From Fibrobacter sp. (GTDB lineage Bacteria; Fibrobacterota; Chitinivibrionia; Chitinivibrionales; Chitinispirillaceae), in assembly GCA_012519985.1 (NCBI GenBank), contig JAAYPC010000014.1:1-41451 (forward strand): a stretch of DNA of 41,451 bases, read 5' to 3'. The notes beneath the pieces were generated by a model. It was not told where the DNA came from, did no database searches, and worked only from the letters and a program-made list of their open reading frames with translations. Each line of letters opens with the position of its first letter. The stretch's first letter is position 1. Below are positions 18,309 through 25,819 of this stretch, piece after piece. The position numbers were made by a program, and so were the translations under genes.

Positions 18309-19964
18309 TCATTCGACAATTACAAGTTTATCATTACTCTTTTGGTTCATAAAACACAATTTGATGTACTCCGGAGAATGCGCCTTGTATGAGATCCAAC
18401 ATTCATCCAGTCCTCCCTCCCATTGGTATTCACCATCTGCCTCCGATCCGATTCTCAAAGAAAACGGATTCATTATCCTAGCGATATTGACAATATTACC
18501 ACCCGAAGGAAGCGTACTTACATCTGCACCATCTATATAAACCCTGCAATTGTCATTATTGGTTCTATCAATAACTGCAGCCACATGGTGCCATGAAGAG
18601 TCTATGATATGTATATTTGATGACAAGACAAAAGACCCGACATCCCCCCACAAACCAGTATCTGACGCCAGATATATCTGCAACGCTCCATCCGGGTCCA
18701 ATTGTAAAAGCCATCCATACTCAGAATTTGGAAGGCCACCTTTACTTTTCGACATGATCGTTTGTATCTTGTTTTCACCATGCTTTTTTATCCATGCAGA
18801 AACTGTAAAACTGAATGTATCCGTATTGCATACATTCCCCATGTCGCTGTAATCTCCGGCCCCATTGAAAAACTGGCCAAAACCGACATTTCCTTCGGTA
18901 CGCACCTGGTTTCCCCGTTTTAACCCATGATTTTTGTTAGCGGTAGCATCCATAACCTGCTCATCATTGTCATCCAGATGCCATACGCCTTGATATCCTG
19001 AAGCAGTATCAAATACAGCAGCTCCATTTGAGCCACCATCTGCATCAGTATTTCCCCAGTACATTGCTATAAATTGTGTACTGTTATTTCCATACACAGT
19101 ATCCACTTTTATCCATATATCTGCTACGCTGTTGACAAGATCCCATATTTCTATTTTGAAAGGCAATATTGTTCCATCCGCTTTTCTAAATCTCAGATCA
19201 CTGCCATCCTCTTTCGTTTTGCTGAAATCAAAATTACTTGCCCGTAAACGAAGGAGGACGGGAAAATCTGTAACCATCCCGGATATGTCAGCTCCTGTAG
19301 CAGAAGTATTGAGGATAATGTTTCTGGAGTACATCTGCCTGGAGTCTTCAATGATAGTTGTAATTTGCGATTCAACCTTTACGTTTTCTGAAAGACTCTG
19401 CGAACCACCAGACTCATTCTTTTTATAAGAAACATTCTGGATAATTTGAGCTGGTACCGAATCGATAATTGCACATCCATTTTCTATATAAGAATGGTAA
19501 GAGGTACCCGGTATATAAACATATCCGTTTTGATCAACCGAACTATCGGTGAATAAGACTTTAATGCTGCCGGTATTGCGAAGCTCAGCCATATCCACAA
19601 ATGTCGACTCACCATCCGATATCTTTATATCCGCAACAATCGTTCTGGTTTGAGAGGACAGATTAACCGCATGTAAAGTGTATGTGGTAATTTTTGGCGA
19701 GCGCAGTAATATTGAGTAATTTCCATTGTTGTCGGTTGTATCGATTCCAGGTGAGAATCCGGAATCATTAACCGGATCATAATCGGAAGGGTACAGTATA
19801 ACCACTGTTTCTCCGGCAGGTTTACCATCCGGGTGTATTACCTGACCAATGACTGTTTCTGAACCTGTTCCAACTCCGGTAACCTGCTGGGATGAGCACC
19901 GTAATAAAGCCCCCAAAAAGCATAAAAGCGTAATCGCTAAGGTTTCTCTGAATGATATCTTCAT
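18309..19964 (-). CDS. Surface protein with carboxypeptidase-regulatory-like, DUF2341 and LamG domains
   Basis: 551-residue exported protein. The N-terminal signal ends in LGALLRC (C23): a cysteine at a lipobox-like position, but with Arg at -1, so lipidation is uncertain. Residues about 36-125 form a carboxypeptidase-regulatory-like beta-sandwich (VIGQVIHPDGKPAGETVVIL...DNNGNYSI). A DUF2341 module (about 228-312) contains FPVLLRL, DLRFRKADG, LPFKIEIWD and MYWGN. A LamG/concanavalin-A-like module (about 322-535) contains YQGVWHLDD, FTVSAWIKKHG and WHHVAAVID, with the typical DUF2341 ending YIKLCFMNQKSNDKLV. These modules commonly bind carbohydrates. The start lies 6 nt after the TIGR02147 stop, with the AGGT Shine-Dalgarno overlapping that stop codon, so the two genes are cotranscribed. 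Its role as a sensor or adhesin for plant glycan is inference. Confidence 0.82.
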   Translation of the reverse strand: MKISFRETLAITLLCFLGALLRCSSQQVTGVGTGSETVIGQVIHPDGKPAGETVVILYPSDYDPVNDSGFSPGIDTTDNNGNYSILLRSPKITTYTLHAVNLSSQTRTIVADIKISDGESTFVDMAELRNTGSIKVLFTDSSVDQNGYVYIPGTSYHSYIENGCAIIDSVPAQIIQNVSYKKNESGGSQSLSENVKVESQITTIIEDSRQMYSRNIILNTSATGADISGMVTDFPVLLRLRASNFDFSKTKEDGSDLRFRKADGTILPFKIEIWDLVNSVADIWIKVDTVYGNNSTQFIAMYWGNTDADGGSNGAAVFDTASGYQGVWHLDDNDEQVMDATANKNHGLKRGNQVRTEGNVGFGQFFNGAGDYSDMGNVCNTDTFSFTVSAWIKKHGENKIQTIMSKSKGGLPNSEYGWLLQLDPDGALQIYLASDTGLWGDVGSFVLSSNIHIIDSSWHHVAAVIDRTNNDNCRVYIDGADVSTLPSGGNIVNIARIMNPFSLRIGSEADGEYQWEGGLDECWISYKAHSPEYIKLCFMNQKSNDKLVIVE

Positions 19965-19970
19965 TTTGCG

Positions 19971-20846
19971 TTACCTGTTCTTCCCGGGGTCAGTCAGAGG
20001 AAATAATTGACAGTTAAGCTGATAGAGGCATTCCGGATTGGCATCTTTTTCTGCCAGACTGAGTACTTTTTTCCGAAATACTGCCGCCTCTTCTTTGATC
20101 AAGTCTTTAGTTTTTCTGGAAATACTGAGTGTAATCGTAGACATGTCAATTTGATTGTCTGCAAAGCTTTCATAAGCTTCGGCAGCAAGTGTTAAAAATT
20201 CTTTTTGCAAATTAACTATGTTGGATTTCTGAACCTGTCGATTGTTATTCAAAGTACCAGTTGTTATGATTTGTTCGCATGGTTCAAAGAACCCATTCTC
20301 CTTTTTTCTAATCATTCCAAGCCGCTCCAGAACTTCAACAGCCTTTTGTGCCTGCTCACTTGTTATAGCAGGGGTAAGCAAATTCGCAAGTGAGTGGTAA
20401 TCGGTACCATCAAAAGAATAAAACGACAATAGTGCCCGTATAGCACTAAAATACCATTTGGAATAATATTCATAACGTGACACTTCCATGACGTGTGCTT
20501 TCGACTCATGACACGCCATCATCCGTTCCAGATAAAACTTACGCTCTTTAACCGTATCTGCATCTGTATAAAAAACCATCGCTTCAAAATATTCAGCTTC
20601 CCGTTTATTGTGTCCGATTGCTTCGGAAAATTTAGAGATCGCACGCCGTGAAAGCGATTGTTTTCCATCAATAACATCTTTATAAAGACCTATGGATTTT
20701 ATCTTGGCCTTATTCGCAAAATATCTGAATGAAAAAAAGGAATTAAGTTCTTTCTGTTCTCTGTAATAATCACCAAGATAAATTCGATAATCAGTATAAT
20801 CGAAAATCCTTATTGAAGTTTTTGAACGAGCCACTTTTTTTTCCAT
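19971..20846 (-). CDS. TIGR02147/DUF4423-family protein, probable transcription regulator
   Basis: 291 residues. Matches the TIGR02147 family by its opening IFDYTDYRIYLGDYYREQK, the SFRYFANKAKIKSIGLYKDVIDGKQSLS segment and the closing YQLNCQLFPLT. Residues about 38-80 look like a lambda-repressor-type helix-turn-helix followed by a conserved YFEAMVFYTDAD stretch. The C-terminal two thirds is the DUF4423 region, including a second winged-helix-like part (about 138-190, SEQAQKAVEVLERLGMI). The family is abundant in Fibrobacter and relatives and essentially uncharacterised. It is the first gene of a two-gene operon with the DUF2341-LamG gene. A TGTTCC-N7-GGAACA palindrome about 155 bp upstream recurs before the xylanase gene. 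A DNA-binding regulatory role is inferred from these two facts. Confidence 0.85.
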   Translation of the reverse strand: MEKKVARSKTSIRIFDYTDYRIYLGDYYREQKELNSFFSFRYFANKAKIKSIGLYKDVIDGKQSLSRRAISKFSEAIGHNKREAEYFEAMVFYTDADTVKERKFYLERMMACHESKAHVMEVSRYEYYSKWYFSAIRALLSFYSFDGTDYHSLANLLTPAITSEQAQKAVEVLERLGMIRKKENGFFEPCEQIITTGTLNNNRQVQKSNIVNLQKEFLTLAAEAYESFADNQIDMSTITLSISRKTKDLIKEEAAVFRKKVLSLAEKDANPECLYQLNCQLFPLTDPGKNR

Positions 20847-21001
20847 CCATTCAGAATATAATTAAAATAGATCTTTTAAACACGCCCCTGATACCTGAAC
20901 CAAAAGGTAGTCATGGAGTGAATCAGCAGGTTCTGCTAAATTCTATAATATAGTGCCACTTCAATTCAATTGTGCAAATCTGGCGAAAAACAAGGAAAAA
21001 G
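20847..21001 (-). promoter_or_regulatory. Promoter region of the TIGR02147 operon
   Basis: Leader region between the palindromic operator and the start codon. On the minus strand a TATAATATAG-like AT element (20944-20953, as seen on the + strand) is the best candidate core, but I cannot assign a convincing -35 with normal spacing. The start codon lacks a good Shine-Dalgarno. The transcription start therefore remains undetermined. Confidence 0.3.
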
Positions 21002-21022
21002 GTGTTCCAGGGACTGGAACAC
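21002..21022. promoter_or_regulatory. Perfect palindromic operator upstream of the TIGR02147 operon
   Basis: GTGTTCCAG (21002-21010), three bases, CTGGAACAC (21014-21022): perfect 9-bp arms. Written as half-sites it is TGTTCC-N7-GGAACA, the same architecture as 18048-18066. It lies about 155 bp upstream of the TIGR02147 start. With only a 3-nt loop and no T tract it is a better protein-binding site than a terminator. Confidence 0.65.
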
Positions 21023-21500
21023 TCTGTAACATTACTGAGGATTCCCCATCCCTATCGGAGTTGGCCAATTTTGAGTATTCAGAATCACTATTCTCTTTTT
21101 TTTTGGCGTTTTTGAAGGTTTTAAACCCATGAAGCATCAACACCGCTTATAGTATCTGCATTACTTTGACAGCCTTCAATAAACAGAAGCATTGCTAAAA
21201 GATGAATTTTATTGAACGGAAAACCTAAAGTTACTCCATTCCATTATCTTAAGGAATCTATGCGATTCGTGACAAGCAATCGTCCGAGTTGGGTTTAACG
21301 TCTAATCTCATATAATCAAACCAGGCTATAACTTTATCTGAAACAAAAAAAAACAAACCGGTTTCCGTTCGGGAAATGATATTTAATAATCAGGCAACCT
21401 AGCAATGTCACGATTATGCATGAATGCTGGAATAACCAGAAGTAGACAGATCTGCATTGACAATTATATTTAAACTCTGAATGGATCAGACTCTGCTCCA
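21023..21500. other. Intergenic region, no gene seen
   Basis: About 480 bp without a convincing gene or structured RNA. A 60-codon minus-strand open frame near 20961-21143 contains the palindromic operator within it, has no ribosome-binding site and reads as low-complexity sequence, so it is not called. Confidence 0.4.
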
Positions 21501-21689
21501 TCAGAATATTTTGGACTTACATTTGGCCTTCTTTAAACTCGCTTTTGTCATTTTTGGGGATTTTAAATTAGCATCGCGGGACTGTTTTATAGCAGCATTC
21601 ATAAAAAATCTTGCACACCGGTAAAGAATCTGTGCCAAAATGAGGGCTTTTAAGGTAGCCCAACCCCACCTTTTCTTTTTACTAAACAT
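21501..21689 (-). CDS. Small Lys-rich hypothetical protein
   Basis: 62 residues, not recognised. It is called mainly because an excellent GGGAGG Shine-Dalgarno lies about 10 nt before the ATG (with a second AAGG directly before it). It has a mildly hydrophobic central helix (WATLKALILAQILYRCARFF) and a basic tail ending KKAKCKSKIF. It is divergent from the methyltransferase gene if that gene starts at 21796. It could be a short membrane-associated or nucleic-acid-binding peptide, or a chance frame. Conservation would decide. Confidence 0.35.
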   Translation of the reverse strand: MFSKKKRWGWATLKALILAQILYRCARFFMNAAIKQSRDANLKSPKMTKASLKKAKCKSKIF

Positions 21690-21795
21690 CCTTAAAAAAC
21701 CTCCCGGTAAAAAGTTGGTATATCAGTTGCCCCACATCAATATAAGTGAAATAGCGGTTAAATTCCAACCACCCTTTTTGGAGGCCGTTAAAATT

Positions 21796-22629
21796 ATGGA
21801 GAAATTACCCTGTAAGTCGACTGCAATAATAGAAACAGTCAGGGGGAACAAGATTTTGAATCTGGACGTACCATTCGTCCCTACACCGCTTGAAATAGTC
21901 AACGAAATGCTTGAAATGACACATATTCGCCCTGGCGACAGATTATATGATCTGGGTTGTGGTGATGGAAGGATAGTGATTACAGCCGCAAAAAAGTATA
22001 ATATCGATTGCATAGGAGTAGATCTTGATCCCCGAAGAATTCAGGAATGCCGTATTAATACCCTGAAAGCTTCTGTATCTGACAAAGTAACATTTTTGCA
22101 AAGCGACCTCTTTGATGTCGATCTTCGCGAAGCTTCAATAGTTTCGATTTACCTCCTGTCCAATATTAACCTTAAACTCCGGTCAAAGCTGTTTAATGAG
22201 TTGAGACCTGGAAGTCGTGTAATCTCTCATGATTTCAATATGGATAGATGGCTGGCTGATAAAAGTGTATCCAGAGGCAATCATTCACTGTTTCTTTGGA
22301 CCATTCCGGCAAACATGTCAGGCAACTGGCGATGGACTCTTCCTTTTTTTTCGGAGAATCTCAAATTTAATATAGAAATAAAGCAACATTTCCAGAAAGC
22401 TCATGCCAGTATCATTACTCCTGAGAATGCACTGGTGAAAGCATTATCCATCTGTGGTGACTTAATCCGTTTGAAACTTCAGATCATCAGTAACAGACAT
22501 CGGGTACCAGTTCATCTGAGTGGTAACATTACAGGCGATAAGATAAAGGGGAGATTCAGAATTTCCGGGATGAATTATGAAAACTGGTATGCATCAAGAG
22601 AGAAGAATTCAAAAACGAATATAATCTGA
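21796..22629 (+). CDS. Class I SAM-dependent methyltransferase
   Basis: 277-residue methyltransferase from the ATG at 21796, which has GGAGG 11 nt upstream and gives a normal N-terminus; the frame is open upstream to 21640 but that extension is not conserved-looking. The family signature DVPFVPTPLEIVNEML (24-39) precedes motif I, YDLGCGDGRIVI (51-62), the SAM-binding loop. GVDLDPRRI (acidic residue binding the ribose) and SIYLL for motif IV follow. The C-terminal part has the HDFNMDRW and HLSGNITGDKIKGRF segments seen in this family. The substrate is unknown; the VPxVPTP family includes many uncharacterised methyltransferases. It is transcribed alone, convergent with the lipoprotein gene and separated from it by a terminator hairpin. 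Confidence 0.8.
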   Translation: MEKLPCKSTAIIETVRGNKILNLDVPFVPTPLEIVNEMLEMTHIRPGDRLYDLGCGDGRIVITAAKKYNIDCIGVDLDPRRIQECRINTLKASVSDKVTFLQSDLFDVDLREASIVSIYLLSNINLKLRSKLFNELRPGSRVISHDFNMDRWLADKSVSRGNHSLFLWTIPANMSGNWRWTLPFFSENLKFNIEIKQHFQKAHASIITPENALVKALSICGDLIRLKLQIISNRHRVPVHLSGNITGDKIKGRFRISGMNYENWYASREKNSKTNII

Positions 22630-22634
22630 ATTTG

Positions 22635-22660
22635 AGGGCACTTTTCAGGTGCCCTTCATT
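22635..22660. terminator. Intergenic terminator hairpin between convergent genes
   Basis: AGGGCAC (22635-22641) pairs with GTGCCCT (22649-22655) across a 7-nt loop, followed on the + strand by TCATTTCTTTC. It lies between the convergent methyltransferase and lipoprotein stops (22629 and 22666). Confidence 0.7.
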
Positions 22661-22665
22661 TCTTT

Positions 22666-23379
22666 CTACAGCTCTAAGATGCGGTTTGCACGTTCTTCTG
22701 CAGAGAGTACCTTCTTTTTGGCAATTGCTCCCATATCGAGAGGAAATTCACGCAGAGTTTTTCGGTCAACATAAAAAACCGTTCTCTCTTCAGGATCTAT
22801 ACTCCCAAGGTATATTCCATCATTTTCCAGTGTAAAGGTTACCTTTTCATAACTGCTATGTGAGGTATAGATCGTTATACTATGAGTGCCCCTTCTTAAC
22901 AGGCGAATTCCCCAGTATTCCTCTATGGGTACATTTGCTCCACCAGAAACAGTCCCCAGATCATACTCTGCGCAAAGTGAATATCCTTCCCAGCCACTGG
23001 TAACAACCAGAAGTTTCGTTTTAAGATACCAGGTATTACCTGACCAGCTTACTCTGGAAAACATGTATGCGTAATCAGTATAACCATCGCCATTATAATC
23101 GGCTTCGATATAGGAGGGTAGATTTCTATAATCTCTGGATCCTACATCGGGGTAAATTTCAGGTCCGTACATGTCTACTTCGGGCATACTGAATCCAACA
23201 ACATATCCGGCAATAATCTCCTGAACCTCTGCAGGTATATATACATAAGAATCTATCTGATAAGCATTTACTACTTCATATTCCACATCCACATACGGGC
23301 AAGGGTCGAAAATGATTTCACATCCATTAAGAGCAATCAGCAGAGCCGAAGCAGTAATTATACTTTTCCACATACCCAT
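22666..23379 (-). CDS. Small lipoprotein with a DxNxDG-type repeat
   Basis: 237-residue predicted lipoprotein from the ATG at 23379 (GAGG just upstream; an in-frame GTG lies six bases earlier). The signal ends in LIALNGC with C20. Residues about 92-105 read EADYNGDGYTDYAYMF, a calcium-binding-loop-like element as found in FG-GAP/VCBS repeat and dockerin-like proteins. The C-terminus is charged (AKKKVLSAEERANRILEL). No family is recognised. The gene follows the His-rich exported protein gene by 44 bp on the same strand and is probably in the same operon, so the two may act together at the cell surface. Confidence 0.65.
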   Translation of the reverse strand: MGMWKSIITASALLIALNGCEIIFDPCPYVDVEYEVVNAYQIDSYVYIPAEVQEIIAGYVVGFSMPEVDMYGPEIYPDVGSRDYRNLPSYIEADYNGDGYTDYAYMFSRVSWSGNTWYLKTKLLVVTSGWEGYSLCAEYDLGTVSGGANVPIEEYWGIRLLRRGTHSITIYTSHSSYEKVTFTLENDGIYLGSIDPEERTVFYVDRKTLREFPLDMGAIAKKKVLSAEERANRILEL

Positions 23380-23423
23380 GTTCACCTCACCTTCTTTACC
23401 TGTTTTTCTTAAGTTTTCTGGAA

Positions 23424-24137
23424 CTATTTATTTCTTCCGGAAACAAGTACTATCTTGCCTTGTTGATTTTTACCCTGTTCCTTCTTTACCTGGCTGCTGC
23501 TTTTATTGAGTTTGCCGGACTGATTATCACTTCTTTGGTCATGCTTACGGTGGTTATTAGGCTTCTCATATTTTTTATCATGACTTTGCTGTTTGTGATG
23601 GTATTGTTTTTCCTTATGTTTGACAGCCGGATGATTCCTGTCATGACCAGCTTGTTTTTTGTAAACAGGTTTATATTCATGCCGGTAAACTATTTGTTTG
23701 CGATGATCGTGTGCTGGATTTCTATACTCATAGATGTAAATCTTCTTACTTCTGTCATAGACTCTATGCCAGTTTGCATGGACTACAGGACGATAGAATA
23801 CATGTTTATGATGCAAATTGCAGGAGTGATGACAGTAATTTACTTTTATCATCCATGGCCCAAATACCCAGGAGTTGTCTATTGTGTGAAAAGTCACTCT
23901 GCGATATCTCAGTACATGAGCACCTCCCCGAATCGACCACTGATATTCAAAACTCACCCTTGCCGGTCCACTGCTCTCATACTCTTCAAACCATGGATCT
24001 CCATCGTCCACGTACTCTGCTTCTACCTCATATTCGCAAGCAGAATGAGTGTTACCGATGCTAAGGTGAAAGTTAATCTCTGCAAAAATTATTGCCGGAA
24101 TTAGCATTGCGGTAGAGACCAGATGAAGTTTCCTCAT
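23424..24137 (-). CDS. Exported His/Lys-rich protein
   Basis: 237 residues with a signal peptide (MRKLHLVSTAMLIPAIIFA, cleavage before EINFH) and a superb AGGAGG ribosome-binding site directly upstream. The N-terminal half (20-100) looks like a folded beta domain (ARVSFEYQWSIRGGAHVLRYRRVTF). From about residue 100 the sequence is very rich in His, Lys, Asn and Gln (HHSCNLHHKH, KHKEKQYHHKQQSH) and probably disordered. His-rich exported tails commonly bind Ni, Zn or Cu; that function is inference. The opposite strand stays open for over 200 codons here, a compositional consequence of the His/Lys codons rather than a second gene. It is the first gene of a likely operon with the DxNxDG lipoprotein. 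Confidence 0.7.
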   Translation of the reverse strand: MRKLHLVSTAMLIPAIIFAEINFHLSIGNTHSACEYEVEAEYVDDGDPWFEEYESSGPARVSFEYQWSIRGGAHVLRYRRVTFHTIDNSWVFGPWMIKVNYCHHSCNLHHKHVFYRPVVHANWHRVYDRSKKIYIYEYRNPAHDHRKQIVYRHEYKPVYKKQAGHDRNHPAVKHKEKQYHHKQQSHDKKYEKPNNHRKHDQRSDNQSGKLNKSSSQVKKEQGKNQQGKIVLVSGRNK

Positions 24138-24331
24138 TTCTTCCTCCTTTTTTGGAATTTTACTGCGAACCGCCTTTTGCGCTTCTGCCTTATAGATGTT
24201 TCAGAGGAGAAAATCCGCTCATCTTTTTTTCTGAGGGGCTATAAATATGAAGAAGCCATCTTTGGGTAACGTAATTCTGTTTTGGAGCTTCGGCTAAAAG
24301 TATATATTTTTTACAAATTAATGAAAAAAGT

Positions 24332-24545
24332 AACTACTCAGGTATCTGATAGAAAAAAAGACGCAAATATTATCAAATCGGAAAAAAAAGGATCTAATAT
24401 TAAAACAATATCTAATCAGAAATAATCTGGAAAAACATTTAAACGAAGAATTGGAAATGTTAATACCCCTTATTCTTTAAGGCTAATCTGATTAGGAATT
24501 ATTCCTGATTTTTTACCAGTTATTTATTTCAATACCTGAGTAGTT
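24332..24545. repeat. TIR element, copy 2 (~214 bp)
   Basis: Bounded by perfect 14-bp terminal inverted repeats, AACTACTCAGGTAT (24332-24345) and ATACCTGAGTAGTT (24532-24545). Internal complementary blocks (ATCTAATCAGAA against CTGATTAG) allow a long hairpin. About 80% similar by eye to 12406-12622. It contains no open frame. Its right end lies 17 bp before the start codon of the Rmd-like gene. Confidence 0.85.
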
Positions 24546-24562
24546 GCGAAAAAAACGTAAAT

Positions 24563-25534
24563 ATGACTGCAACACGAAAAACACTGATAACCGGAATAAC
24601 CGGATTTGTAGGCAAATGGCTTTCCGAATACCTGATCAGCAAGAATCTTGAAGTATACGGAGTTGATCGCTGGGCCCAATGTCCCTATGAAGGGGTAAAT
24701 TATGAGCAAATCGACATCTTAAACACCAGTTTGCTAGGCAAATATCTTCATAGTGTTCAACCTGACACAGTTTACCATCTGGCAGCAATCAGTTTTCTGC
24801 CCGAAGCCGATCTCTCACCGGGTCATGCTCTGCAAATTAATATTATGGGCACGGTTTCTATTCTCGATGCCCTTAAGCAGCACAGTCCCTCTGCAAAGAT
24901 TCTTCTTGTTGGTTCTTCAAAAGAGTACAGTGACGATATCAATTCAGAGCAGGTTTCAGAAACAGTTCATCCATCACCTACGAACTTTTACGGGATCTCC
25001 AAATATGCAGCAGAACTGATCGGCCAACAGTACCATCGCCAATATGGTCTGGACGTAAGATGTACCCGCTCTTTTAATCATACCGGTCCGGCACAATCAC
25101 CACGTTTTGTCTGCTCTGATTGGGCAAAACAAGTCGCTTCTATAGAGCTTGGTTTAACGAATGCCACAATATCAGTTGGAAATCTGGATTCAGTTATCGA
25201 TTTTACCGATGTAAGGGATGTGGTCGCGGCATACTATTCAATTCTGGAGAATGGAGTTGGTGGCAGAGTATACAATGTCTGTAGCGGGAAAGGCATTTCT
25301 TTGCAATGGATTCTGAATTCTCTGATTTCAAAATCCACAAAAGAGATAGCCATAAAATATGATGAAAAAAAGTTACGCTCTCACAAAACCAACACAATAA
25401 TGCTGGGTGATAATTCCTTGTTAAGAAATGAGACCGGCTGGCAGGCTCTTATTCCATTCGAGAAAACACTGGATGATCTTTACGATTACTGGCTGGAAGA
25501 CCTGCAGAAAGAGTCATCTGAGATCACCAGATAG
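24563..25534 (+). CDS. rmd: NAD(P)-dependent sugar epimerase/dehydratase, Rmd/GMD-like
   Basis: Extended short-chain dehydrogenase of 323 residues acting on a nucleotide sugar in the cytoplasm. It has the Rossmann GITGFVG (11-17), YHLAAISF, the catalytic YGISK (Y143, K147) with upstream S118/S119, then RSFNHTGPAQSPRFVCSDWAKQ and DFTDVRDVVAAYY. These last blocks are characteristic of GDP-6-deoxy-D-mannose (GDP-4-keto-6-deoxymannose) reductase, Rmd, and the related GDP-mannose 4,6-dehydratase. Rmd makes GDP-D-rhamnose. No gmd gene is adjacent, so the name is tentative. The start has no Shine-Dalgarno, and the inverted-repeat element ends 17 bp before it, so transcription must originate in or beyond that element. 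The pairing of a glycan gene with this element is repeated at the GT2 gene. Confidence 0.8.
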   Translation: MTATRKTLITGITGFVGKWLSEYLISKNLEVYGVDRWAQCPYEGVNYEQIDILNTSLLGKYLHSVQPDTVYHLAAISFLPEADLSPGHALQINIMGTVSILDALKQHSPSAKILLVGSSKEYSDDINSEQVSETVHPSPTNFYGISKYAAELIGQQYHRQYGLDVRCTRSFNHTGPAQSPRFVCSDWAKQVASIELGLTNATISVGNLDSVIDFTDVRDVVAAYYSILENGVGGRVYNVCSGKGISLQWILNSLISKSTKEIAIKYDEKKLRSHKTNTIMLGDNSLLRNETGWQALIPFEKTLDDLYDYWLEDLQKESSEITR

Positions 25535-25696
25535 AAATATAGAGCAGCAAGTTTCATGACTGCCACTTCTGAAGTATCCGCTATTAATTTAAGCCCCTAC
25601 CCTCCCTCTAAATGCCGATAAATCAGAATCTCTCTGATTTTTGATATAAATCAATAATCTACCGGTTTTTTTTACTATTTTGATTGTGAAGAAGAC

Positions 25697-25730
25697 GATA
25701 TCTGATATCTGAAGTCCGATATCTAATATC
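25697..25730. repeat. GATATC-rich palindromic tract
   Basis: GATATCTGATATC followed by a GATATCTAATATC block 8 bp later. It is about 90 bp upstream of the D-lactate dehydrogenase start. It resembles the short AT-rich degenerate palindromes seen elsewhere in the window and could be a degraded interspersed repeat or an operator. Confidence 0.35.
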
Positions 25731-25819
25731 ATTAAAATCTCAAATCTGAGATCCTTTTAATCGGGTATGTTTTTTGAAATCATCTTGATTTATTCTGCAC
25801 ACCAGAGGAGGAAACAGCT

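Noticed and set aside
20961-21143. A 60-codon minus-strand frame upstream of the TIGR02147 gene
   Set aside because: It contains the perfect palindromic operator, has no ribosome-binding site and is low-complexity; the region is better read as regulatory.
23460-24104. A 214-codon open frame on the + strand, hydrophobic in composition
   Set aside because: It is entirely antisense to the His/Lys-rich exported protein, whose CAY/AAR/AAY codons read as Val/Met/Phe/Leu/Ile on the other strand; the minus gene has a strong AGGAGG site and a signal peptide.
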